Part shown: positions 34,253 to 43,410 of the stretch, piece after piece | Position numbering within the stretch: the first letter of the stretch is position 1 | Layout of the letters: each line of letters begins with the position of its first letter | Source: Acholoe squamosa | Taxonomy: Eukaryota; Annelida; Polychaeta; Phyllodocida; Polynoidae | Assembly (NCBI GenBank): GCA_949317995.1 | Contig: OX439038.1 | Location: forward strand, 33,502,613-33,566,612 | Direction: 5' to 3' | DNA length: 64,000 nt | Position numbers and translations under genes: made by a program | The notes under the pieces: model-generated | What the model saw: the letters and a program-made list of their open reading frames with translations, nothing else | Told to the model about the DNA's origin: nothing | Databases searched by the model: none

Positions 34253-35756
34253 CATTTAGGAGGGTGTTATACGTATAATATTACTAGGATAACATTTCTA
34301 CATGTCTAAACCTTTAGTAATAGAGGTACAACCATAGGTATAACATTAGCACTAAATAAATTGTGAACCAGATGTCATATATATATATTCGATAGTGAAT
34401 TTTAGTTACATATAACGATTAGGATGTTGAAATATTATACGAATTACTTGAAGAAGAGACAGTTATGTGAAACGGAACTGTCTATTTAATTATTATACCA
34501 CATAATATTGTATTATATTTCAGGTATAATTAATAAGACAAGTAATATGAATCGTATACATGTGATGATGACAGCTATATGTAACGGAACTGTCGATAAT
34601 AAAACATATCACAAAATAACATCCGTATGTGTGTTTGTAGTCATTTGACAACACATTTGAATATGTAGTCTTAAAGAAGACTGTTATAGTAACATCACTA
34701 TCTAATGACATGTTGTATATTAATATTATACGAATCCGTTAAGGATTCCGTGAGTAGTACGAATAGGATTATTTATAACATACACTTGAAAAAAAAGAAA
34801 AAAACATCACGGTGTGGTAATGAATATAATAATATATTATCACCGTGTACCTAATAACCTTTATAGCACCAGATCATTATACTTATTATATATTTTGTCT
34901 CGCAGGACAATAATATGTGTTATCTGGTGAAGTTTAACGGATCTTATAATATAAATACTAATAGTGATTAGAGATCCGTATCAGGAAATGTCTATGTACC
35001 CGTATTATAATATGTATCTAGTGGATATGTACATACATATAATATTATAGAAAAATAGAAATATGACATTATATACAATATATAGGAATTATAAATGCTG
35101 CTGGAGTCTTCTGCTGTATCCTCCGGGTACTAGCAGGTAGGTGTGGTCAGCTAACCACGGGATGGACGTGCTAAAGTTTATAGTTTCCTTATATTGAGTG
35201 AACACGGTAGTTGATTTGGGGCAGCTACCCACAATCCTCTAGTAGTGCTAAAGTTTATAGTATATCCGAATGGTGTAGATTTGTAGAATATTAGTCCGGA
35301 TGTGTCAACTGTGTAGAGAACGTAATCCTTTTTAAGTTTTAGTTGACATAAGTAAAATAATAGTCCGATATAAGTTGATCCGGAAGTAATAGTAGTAGAG
35401 ATATAAGTCCATTCGGGAGTACAGATGAGTTGTAGAGGTAAATCGTAAAGTCCATCCTAGTAATTGGTTAGCACGGGTAACAGCAGGAGTCTGGAACTGG
35501 CATCCGGATACGTCTCACAGCAGCAAGTCTACTATCGGATTGTTCATGGATGAAATTATAAATCCGAATAGGCTATTCAGGGTGTAATAAATGTTATACA
35601 ACCTGAATAATAGACTGGTCAAAGGAACCCGGAACACATAGTATAGGTGTTCATGCACTAGTAAAAGCATTCGCCGACCTTTAGGGTTCCGCAAAGACTA
35701 TATCTGGTCATTTGGTGTTGGAAAAAAAATTATGGAAGAAATAACCCTAGCATGCT
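34253..35756 (-). other. AT-rich non-coding 3' region of the young gypsy element
   Basis: About 1.5 kb between the third ORF and the 3' LTR has no long frame, is strongly AT-rich and contains repeated ATAATATTATA and ATACGAAT phrases. Gypsy elements rarely carry so long a 3' untranslated stretch; it may hold RNA packaging or stability signals, but none was recognised. Confidence 0.6.
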
Positions 35757-38723
35757 TTAAACGGATTTCTTAGCATGCTTCTTCTTCAGAAGAGCTAAAG
35801 CCGACTCGGGAGTGCCGTCCCACTCGTCCAAGTCGACTCCGAACACCCTCATGAACTTAGTGTTCAGGTTGGTGTTCCGAGTGATCTCCTCCTTTACACG
35901 CTTTTCCAACACGTGTACATCCATAGCTGCTTTTTCTTGAGCAGCTGAGGCAGCCTCCTCCTGGGCCTTTACATCGTCCCGGATGAGAGTCTCGAGACGT
36001 TGCTTTTCAGCGTCGCCCACCTGTTTCATACATAACAGGGTTTCGTTTAGGAGACCCTGATGAAACTCGACCGCTTTCTCACGAACGGTCTTCTCCCAAT
36101 GGGTGTAGATGGCCTTCTGGACATCTGCCTCCCCTTGGCGAGACTTCTCAAACCAAACTTCCGCATTACCAGTTTTAATGGTAATGGCGTCCTTTGGTTT
36201 CTCAGGTGCCGCGACAGCCTTGGGAGGAGTCGAGGCGGCCTGTGGACCACTTCCGGGTTTAGGACTCCCGGACACACCTGTCGTTGGTACGCAGAAGGCA
36301 GGTGGTACGTTCTGTTTCAGTCCCATTTGCAGGTACATGTTTAACTGCTCCTGGGTAAAGGTAACTGGTGGGGCGGCTGGAGCGGATGCAGATCCGGCGG
36401 CAGCAGATGCGGTGGTCTTCTTTGGCATAAGGCGACCATCCTTTCCTACCACCAAGGTCTGGCTCTCAGGTCCAGGTCCCTGGTTTAAGGACGGAAAGTT
36501 TCGAGAACTCACTTTCCCAGGTTTAGATACGGCTCCAGCGTATCCGGCAGGTTCAGGCTTCTTGAACACCGGAGTGCCCTGAGCCTGTTCTGCGGGGTGC
36601 CTTGTCAGAGGGGACCTGGAACGGTCCTCTGCTCTGACCTTCGGTTTTGTTGTACTCTGACCATTACCATTGCCGCCGCGGTTCTGGTCTCTCCTGCTCC
36701 TTTCACGAGCTCTCTTTGCATCCTTTCCGGATTCCTCGCATTTCTGCCAGAGAGACTCGTGCATGTCCAGTTTACCCTTTCCAGGAGTCAGGACTATCTT
36801 TGCTCGGAGTTTCGAATCCTTGGTCTTCGGAACTTCGCAGAGGACTTGGTCCCCTGGTCGGATCTTAGACCAAGCATCCTCGCTCAGGCTATCGAACTCC
36901 TTCATGAGTTCCTGATGAAGCTCCATGATGCGCTTCCGGGCCCCGTCCAAACCTTCTGCGTGGCATTTCTTCTGGTGTCTAGCCAGATCACTACGTCGGT
37001 TGTATTGCACCTTCGTAGTACACTTCTTGCCCTTCTTACCATAACTCGGATCACAGATGTAAACCGGGTGATGGTGGAAGTGGGCCTCTACCAGATGCCT
37101 TTGGAACCGGGCTGGAGTACTCCAGGTCCGGATCGAGACATCACTCGCATCCTGGCAGATAGAGAATGGACAGGACTTTTGATCGTCACCGTACCACTTC
37201 TCTAAAGCCCAACGCAGCTTCCTCCTCTGGGTATAAGTGTAATACCCTTCGGTGTGGTTTAGCATAAGCCACATCTTTCGATAGGCTTTGCTCGGATTGG
37301 GGTCCTCGTCCGAAAGGCGCATCCAATCTTCATCATCCGACTCATCGTTCTTATTGATTGAGTCTGGACAGGCATAGAGGGTAGAGCCGTCCTTCTTAAC
37401 TCCGTACGCACAGTCGGAGAAACACGTCGGGATCCGGGTTTTGAATCCGGATTTGGCGTTAGCCCAACGTTCGGCCTCGGTTTGAGTTGATGGAGTGGCC
37501 TTCTCATCATACTCAACCGAGGATTCGTGCACCGACTCCTCGTCAGACGACTCAACCTCCATGGCAGTACTACCAGTGGTTGAGGTGCTGGGTTTCGGCT
37601 CGGCTCTCGCAGAATCCGGGAGATTCTTGAGCTTCCGAGCAGCGGATCGTCGGTTCTTACTGACCTTCCAGTCTTCCTCCGGTTCCTGGGTTCCGGATGT
37701 GCTGGAGGTCGTGGCTTCTACTGGAGTAGTAGTGCTGCCGGTAGCTGATGTAGCACTGGCGGAGCTTCTGGTGGCAAGCTTCAGGTCGGGGATAGGAGGT
37801 GCGGGTGCTTCCGCGGCCCTCTTAGCCTCTTCCTGTGCCTCCTGTTCGGCAGTCATGCGGCGGACAATAACCGTCCGAAGGGCTGCAGCTCGGTCCAATC
37901 CGATTAGTGAATTGTTCTGGACATCCACCAATTCCTGTTCGGTTATGTAATAACCGTCGTCCCACTGCTCGAAGTTAGCAGCGGCCTCCCGGAATTCCTT
38001 AGTGGTCCGGCACGGCGTCCGGATAGCACTAGGGCGTGGGTAGGTCTGGCCATCGGTATCCCAGACACAGCCTACCCAGTTAATGTTCGTAGCCTTGACG
38101 TTCCACAGGGACTTGTCAGGCTTCGGATACGCTCCGAGCTCGAAGGCTCGGTTAGCAGCATACACGGTTTCACGGAAACCAGCGTCCACCATAAGTCCCC
38201 GTTGGAACCACGGCCAGTCTCGAAGCCACTCGGGAGGCATCCTGGACAGCTGTTCGGGAGCCATGACGCCCTCGATAGCTATCCTGACTTTCGGGTCCAT
38301 CCTGACTGGTGTCCCGTCCGCGTAGGTCACTTGTGCCTGCAGTTCCGGGTGGACATACAGGTAGCGACCATCATAGCTAGCTGGAAAAGGCTCCGCCACT
38401 GCTGGCTTCCACTCATCCTTCTGTCCGTCAACTTGGGTAGTTTCGGACTCTGTCGCTGCGGGTTCAGCACTCGCAGTCGCTCCGGATCCCTCTGCTGGGA
38501 GTGGAGATAGCAGTTTCTCTGGCTCATTGAGTGAGAATGAAGCCAGCTTCTCCTCGAACGAGCGATCCGTGGGTTCCTCCACGTCCATCATCTCGCTCTC
38601 TTCCTGTGTAACAGGCGACAAAGCTTCCGGAAAAGCTTCTGCGGACGGAGTCAGCTTATCCGGGTCACCGGATAGCTTGGCTGCAGCTACGGATTCCTCA
38701 GCCATGACTGGGGAATCGATCAC
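35757..38723 (-). CDS. Third ORF of the young gypsy element, C2H2-finger protein of unknown function (988 aa)
   Basis: A single open frame lies downstream of pol in element orientation. Residues 1-105 are acidic and Ser/Pro/Ala-rich. About 105-290 looks like a folded domain (YDGRYLYVHPELQAQVTY; PPEWLRDWPWFQRGL; NINWVGCVWDTDGQTYPRP) that I do not recognise. About 290-430 is low complexity. About 435-515 has a Cys-containing and Trp/Tyr-rich part. Residues 518-590 hold two C2H2-type fingers (CPFSIC...FQRHLVEAH and CDPSYGKKGKKC...DLARHQKKCH). A basic RGGNGNGQ-type linker and a helical C-terminus (about 860-988) follow. No signal peptide or transmembrane segment is seen, so it is not an envelope protein. 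A nucleic-acid-binding accessory role is inferred only from the fingers. Confidence 0.75.
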   Translation of the reverse strand: MIDSPVMAEESVAAAKLSGDPDKLTPSAEAFPEALSPVTQEESEMMDVEEPTDRSFEEKLASFSLNEPEKLLSPLPAEGSGATASAEPAATESETTQVDGQKDEWKPAVAEPFPASYDGRYLYVHPELQAQVTYADGTPVRMDPKVRIAIEGVMAPEQLSRMPPEWLRDWPWFQRGLMVDAGFRETVYAANRAFELGAYPKPDKSLWNVKATNINWVGCVWDTDGQTYPRPSAIRTPCRTTKEFREAAANFEQWDDGYYITEQELVDVQNNSLIGLDRAAALRTVIVRRMTAEQEAQEEAKRAAEAPAPPIPDLKLATRSSASATSATGSTTTPVEATTSSTSGTQEPEEDWKVSKNRRSAARKLKNLPDSARAEPKPSTSTTGSTAMEVESSDEESVHESSVEYDEKATPSTQTEAERWANAKSGFKTRIPTCFSDCAYGVKKDGSTLYACPDSINKNDESDDEDWMRLSDEDPNPSKAYRKMWLMLNHTEGYYTYTQRRKLRWALEKWYGDDQKSCPFSICQDASDVSIRTWSTPARFQRHLVEAHFHHHPVYICDPSYGKKGKKCTTKVQYNRRSDLARHQKKCHAEGLDGARKRIMELHQELMKEFDSLSEDAWSKIRPGDQVLCEVPKTKDSKLRAKIVLTPGKGKLDMHESLWQKCEESGKDAKRARERSRRDQNRGGNGNGQSTTKPKVRAEDRSRSPLTRHPAEQAQGTPVFKKPEPAGYAGAVSKPGKVSSRNFPSLNQGPGPESQTLVVGKDGRLMPKKTTASAAAGSASAPAAPPVTFTQEQLNMYLQMGLKQNVPPAFCVPTTGVSGSPKPGSGPQAASTPPKAVAAPEKPKDAITIKTGNAEVWFEKSRQGEADVQKAIYTHWEKTVREKAVEFHQGLLNETLLCMKQVGDAEKQRLETLIRDDVKAQEEAASAAQEKAAMDVHVLEKRVKEEITRNTNLNTKFMRVFGVDLDEWDGTPESALALLKKKHAKKSV

Positions 38724-38909
38724 GGGAGTAAACTACTCCTTTTTCCGGCTTTTACGGCGCCGGGGCCGGCACAAACGGAGTCTGTCTACCAGGAGACAGA
38801 CTCTGGAGGAGCAGCGGGGGGTTTGCTTAGCCGGTAAAATCCAAGAAGGGAGCGAGCTCGACCGTCTTGAACGTTACCGAAAAACAATATGGCGACAGGC
38901 CAGCTTTCG

Positions 38910-38975
38910 TGACGTCATTTCCCCGCGGTCCGCGAGGTCACGAGAGGTCAGCCGAGACTGGACACGGTGACGTCA
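38910..38975 (-). promoter_or_regulatory. Twin CRE octamers upstream of the third ORF
   Basis: TGACGTCA occurs at 38,910-38,917 and again at 38,968-38,975, 58 bp apart. This is in the ~490-bp gap between the end of pol and the third ORF (start 38,723 on the minus strand), which is also GC-rich compared with the rest of the element. CREB/ATF sites of this kind are typical of internal RNA polymerase II promoters. This suggests the third ORF may have its own transcript; inference only. Confidence 0.45.
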
Positions 38976-39214
38976 TGCGGAAACGCACGTGCTACAGGCG
39001 GTACATCAACAAACTGATTGTTTTTAGGTAATTATCGCTCACCCCGATGACTCGACTGGGGATTTAAGTGGAGATTATGGAAAGCTTAAGCAAATCCACC
39101 GGATTATCCGTCCACTACCCATTGGTACATCATGCGGAGGCGACAAATAAGCCTTTAGGGTCAGTTGTCATCCGTTCCTCTAAATGTAAACATTACACTC
39201 GTTGTGTATACAGG

Positions 39215-42200
39215 TTAGGTCACTGCAGTCCTCTGGGCAATTCGGGGGCTGCGGCGAACGTATCTCCCCTTCTCGGATAGTTCTTTATCGGACCTGACAG
39301 TCTGAAGAGCTTTCTCTAGGTGCTTCTTAGCCTTAGAAACACCTTTCCTCTTCTTTCTGTCTTCACCTGCCGAGACTTTTTTAACTCCCCCACGCTTAAT
39401 CGGTGTTGGCGTGGGTGTCACTGATTCGGAACACTTTTTGGGTCTACCTCGACCACGCTTCACTGTAGTGTTCTTTACCTGGTCTATTATGCGATTCTGA
39501 TTCAGGATCCTTTCGGAACCTTCACCATACATTTCTGTGGAGGTCTCCCTCCCAGACCATCTCCTTAATCTAGCCACATTTGACTTATAGAGTCGACCAA
39601 GGTCAGATTTAATAATTACGGTACAATCACTGATAATTTGTGTTATAGTAAAGGGACCGTCCCAATTAGACGCTAATTTTATGTGTCTAAGTGGTTCGTG
39701 TAATCTGAGGACTCTGTCTCCGGATTGGAATTTCCGATGCTTTAGATCGGTATCGTATCCTACTTTCTGCCATTTGGCACTTTTCTCCAAATCAATTCGG
39801 ACAGACTCATATGCTTTTCTAAATCTGTCTCTTAAACATTCCACAAAAACTACATGGCAAGGTAGTTCAGGGTCCATTCCTACGACTCCAAAAACTAGGT
39901 CAGCAGGCATTATCAAATCCTCTCCGAATACTAAAAGGTTCGGAGAACAATTTGTACTTGAATGTACCGTACTATTATAAGCATGTGTCACAAAATGACA
40001 TTGCTCATCCCAGTCATCCATATGTTCATTAACGAGTGACTTTAGGACTTGGATGAGGGTTCTATTGAACCTTTCCACTAATCCGTCGCTTTGTGGTCTA
40101 TACGGATTGGTTCTAGTCTTGCAAATAGCCAAGTATTCGCACATACCCTGCCAGAGATTTGATTCGAACTCTCTGCCTTGGTCACTGTGTAACATTAATG
40201 GTACACCGAAGCTTAGTACCCAACCTTTTACAAAAGCTTCGGCACAAGTAATTGCTTTGTGGTCCGGTAGTGGAAATACTTTAGTGTATTTCGTATAATA
40301 ATCACACACTACCATCATACAGGTATTATCATTAGCGGTTGTATTAAATCCACTAATAATATCTACCCCGATTCTTGCGAATCTAACTCCGAAAAGTTCT
40401 TGGGATAGGGGAAGTTTGCCCATCCCGGGTCCGGGTTTGTTTTTACAACAATCCGGACAGGTGGTTATCCATCTTTGCAAGTCCCGTGTCATGCCAGGCC
40501 AATAGTATTTCTTGGAAAGTCGTGCTAGCGAGCGTTTCCTTCCGAAATGACCACTGGTCCGATGTCCATGACAGAAGTACATAATGTCATGTCTCATGGC
40601 ATGTGGTATCACCACTTGCATGATTCTATCACCATTATTACATGGCTTCCAACGGTATAACACGCCTTTCCGGACTTCAAGCTCGGTCCATTGAGCAAGA
40701 AACCTTCTCATTTCTCGATTTTCCAGAGAGACCTCTGGTCTAACTGGACGTATACCCTTTGGTACTAATTGCAGTAGCTGTGCAGTTATCGAGTCAGCTT
40801 CCTGGAAATGTCGTATGTGATCCATAGACCAATCCAGTATACTGGCAACTAGGGGTACGAATGGTCTTCGAATCCCTGCTAACACTGCCTTATGAGCTCC
40901 ACAATCAGTACAATCCGGATTATCACATTTCCGGATTGGTATTCGAGACAAAGCATCAGCATTTAAATGCTTAACTCCGGGTCTATGCTGAATCTGTTGA
41001 TGTTCAAGCCCATATTCGGATAAATGGGCTAGCCATCGGCCTAACATGCCTTCAGCATCTCGGAAGTTCAGTAGCCACCTTAAAGAGGAATGATCCGTAC
41101 GCAAAGTAAAGTTCGTTCCCCATAGAAAATGTTTGAACTTCTTGGTATATACGACTACTGCTAACAACTCTCTTTTGGTTGTGCAGTAATTGCGCTGAGT
41201 CTTGCTCAGTGTGTTGCTGGCAAAGGCAATTGGTACTTCTCTCCCATTTTGGACTTGCGAGAGAGCTGCACCAATGCTATCATTACTAGCATCAGTATCC
41301 AGTATGAAATGATCCGTCTCATTCGGATATTGCAATACGGGAGTACTCGTGAACAGGTCTTTGAGCTTTTGGAAAGCGGTTTCCTGTTCATGCGTCCAAG
41401 GAAATTTTTCCTTGGTACTTCCTGGAGTCCAGTTAGCTATTGCTTGTAATGGGTAACTGACTCTAGAATAATTCGGAATAAATTCCCTGTAATAGGAACA
41501 GAATCCTAAAAAGGACCTCACTTCCTTGGGTGTTTTAGGTCTATTCCAATTCGTGACTGATTCGATTTTTTCCGGATCAGCCTTTATTCCTTCATCACTG
41601 ATGATGCGGCCCAAATAATTTATGGACTTTCTAAACATGTGGCATTTCTTAGGTTTCAATTTGAGACCATTTGAAATAATACGTTCTAGTACCATTTTTA
41701 GGTTATTAGAACATTCTTCGAATGTTTTTCCGAAGACAATGACATCGTCTAGATATACAAGACATCTTTTCCACAATAAATCACTTAGAATTGTTTCCAT
41801 CATTGCTTCAAATGTTGCAGGTGCATTGCACAATCCAAACGGCATTACATTATATTGGAATAATCCAATATGACTTGAAAATGCAGTTTTCTCCATATCT
41901 GAAGGGTTCATTCCCACTTGCCAATAGCCTGATTGCAAGTCTAGGGTACAAAACCAACTGTTTCCTCCTAAGGAGTCAATGGTTTCATCTATTCTCGGTA
42001 ATGGATACGAATTCTTTTTCGTTATTCCATTCAACTTCCTGTAGTCTATGCAGAAACGGATAGTACCGTCCTTTTTTGTTACCATACACACAGGACTACT
42101 CCATGGGCTATTGGAAGGGACTATTACATCCTGTTCCAACATCTTATTTATTTCATCCTCAGCTACTCTCTTTTTTGCTAAGGGTAACCGTCTATACGGT

Positions 42201-43300
42201 ATCTTAAAGGGTTCGGCATCTCCAGTATCTATTTTATGTAATACCTTATTTGTCGTACCTAGTTTTTCACCAGGTTTGGCAAAGGCAGTATGATACTGAC
42301 AGAGCATATCATAGAACTCTTTCCGGTGTTCCGGATCTTCTAATGAAGTTTCTTCATACAACTTAAGTAAGTCTTCCGAAATTTCATCATCTCCTGTTAC
42401 CTTCTGTAAGCTTAGCTTACTATCCGTTACAGTTTCCGAAAGGGTCACGTTTCCAAAAACTTGTCCCTTTTTCAAGTAGATAGTAGTGTTTCCAGTATTG
42501 GAGACAGGTACTACCGACCAGGATGCATTCGCTACTATTGTGTCTACAGAATTTAATCCAATACCTGACAAAGTAACTACATCCGGTTCTATCACTGCAG
42601 GTTTGTTACGCATTGCAGGATCACTTCTTACAAGCACATCACAGGCTACTCCCGGAGGGATTCGCACAGTGTGTGCCACACTAGCCATACTGCTCACTTG
42701 TCTCAGTGCACATCTAACCTTCACGGGGTACGGGTATCTCACACTCAACACTCCTGTTTGGGGTTCCAATACAGCACCATACAGGGATGCGAAATCCAAC
42801 CCGAGTATCCCCTCATCTGCTATATCCGCAACGGTGGCGCTCATGACATAGTCATGTATACCATCTAACTGTAGTCTCACACAAGTTCTACCATACGTTT
42901 GCAAGGTACTGCCGTCGGCCGTCTGAGCACTTCCTCCCGATTTGAGAGTATCATGTTCATCCGGTATAAGGTCGTAGAACCCCTTGGAGATACAAGAGTG
43001 GCTAGCTCCCGTATCCACAAGGAATTCGGCAGACCTTCCGTTAACAGTAAGGCAAACATACCACCGCCTTCCGTTTAGAACAGAGGGCATGTCCGTGACA
43101 ATCGGAACGTCATTTTTCACACCAGGAGTCAATCCACATCCTTTTAAGAATTCCAGACAAGGATGACCCGGGGGCAGGTGGGCACCACAGACCTTGGCTA
43201 ACGAATAGCCGCCTGCCTCGTTACTGATATTGGGTTTCCCCTGTGCTCCCATAGCACCTGTTATATCAGCTTCCCTAACCTTCCGGGTGTCTACAACCAC
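39215..43300 (-). CDS. Pol polyprotein of the young gypsy element (1361 aa)
   Basis: The domain order is retropepsin (VDTGASHSCIS, with the DTG at 96-98), reverse transcriptase (FCIDYRKLNGITKK; LDLQSGYWQVGM; active-site YLDD at 516-519), RNase H (ILDTDASNDSIGAAL; TDHSSLRWL) and integrase. Integrase has an HHCC zinc motif (CHGHRTSGHFG...CPDCC, about 905-955), a DDE core (D near 985; SDQG near 1039; E in DGLVERFNRT near 1071) and a GPF-type C-terminal module (NWDGPFTI). The tail is Lys/Arg-rich with an AT-hook-like RGRGRPKK near 1280, which may aid DNA targeting. All catalytic motifs are present. The order RT-RNase H-IN identifies Ty3/gypsy. Confidence 0.93.
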   Translation of the reverse strand: MVVDTRKVREADITGAMGAQGKPNISNEAGGYSLAKVCGAHLPPGHPCLEFLKGCGLTPGVKNDVPIVTDMPSVLNGRRWYVCLTVNGRSAEFLVDTGASHSCISKGFYDLIPDEHDTLKSGGSAQTADGSTLQTYGRTCVRLQLDGIHDYVMSATVADIADEGILGLDFASLYGAVLEPQTGVLSVRYPYPVKVRCALRQVSSMASVAHTVRIPPGVACDVLVRSDPAMRNKPAVIEPDVVTLSGIGLNSVDTIVANASWSVVPVSNTGNTTIYLKKGQVFGNVTLSETVTDSKLSLQKVTGDDEISEDLLKLYEETSLEDPEHRKEFYDMLCQYHTAFAKPGEKLGTTNKVLHKIDTGDAEPFKIPYRRLPLAKKRVAEDEINKMLEQDVIVPSNSPWSSPVCMVTKKDGTIRFCIDYRKLNGITKKNSYPLPRIDETIDSLGGNSWFCTLDLQSGYWQVGMNPSDMEKTAFSSHIGLFQYNVMPFGLCNAPATFEAMMETILSDLLWKRCLVYLDDVIVFGKTFEECSNNLKMVLERIISNGLKLKPKKCHMFRKSINYLGRIISDEGIKADPEKIESVTNWNRPKTPKEVRSFLGFCSYYREFIPNYSRVSYPLQAIANWTPGSTKEKFPWTHEQETAFQKLKDLFTSTPVLQYPNETDHFILDTDASNDSIGAALSQVQNGREVPIAFASNTLSKTQRNYCTTKRELLAVVVYTKKFKHFLWGTNFTLRTDHSSLRWLLNFRDAEGMLGRWLAHLSEYGLEHQQIQHRPGVKHLNADALSRIPIRKCDNPDCTDCGAHKAVLAGIRRPFVPLVASILDWSMDHIRHFQEADSITAQLLQLVPKGIRPVRPEVSLENREMRRFLAQWTELEVRKGVLYRWKPCNNGDRIMQVVIPHAMRHDIMYFCHGHRTSGHFGRKRSLARLSKKYYWPGMTRDLQRWITTCPDCCKNKPGPGMGKLPLSQELFGVRFARIGVDIISGFNTTANDNTCMMVVCDYYTKYTKVFPLPDHKAITCAEAFVKGWVLSFGVPLMLHSDQGREFESNLWQGMCEYLAICKTRTNPYRPQSDGLVERFNRTLIQVLKSLVNEHMDDWDEQCHFVTHAYNSTVHSSTNCSPNLLVFGEDLIMPADLVFGVVGMDPELPCHVVFVECLRDRFRKAYESVRIDLEKSAKWQKVGYDTDLKHRKFQSGDRVLRLHEPLRHIKLASNWDGPFTITQIISDCTVIIKSDLGRLYKSNVARLRRWSGRETSTEMYGEGSERILNQNRIIDQVKNTTVKRGRGRPKKCSESVTPTPTPIKRGGVKKVSAGEDRKKRKGVSKAKKHLEKALQTVRSDKELSEKGRYVRRSPRIAQRTAVT

Positions 43301-43410
43301 CTCGGTGTTAGGCGATCTTGTTACTTCATGTGAACTATCATCACGGATGGTGATATCATGGCAAGATTTGTCACTGGGATCCCCTTCTTTGCCCCTCGGG
43401 AGACCCCTCC

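Noticed and set aside
36109-37205. Plus-strand ORFs opposite the third gypsy ORF
   Set aside because: They are antisense shadows of a much longer, motif-bearing ORF.
35757-38723. Envelope gene of an endogenous retrovirus
   Set aside because: No signal peptide, membrane anchor or cleavage-site region; the fingers and hydrophilic composition argue against it.
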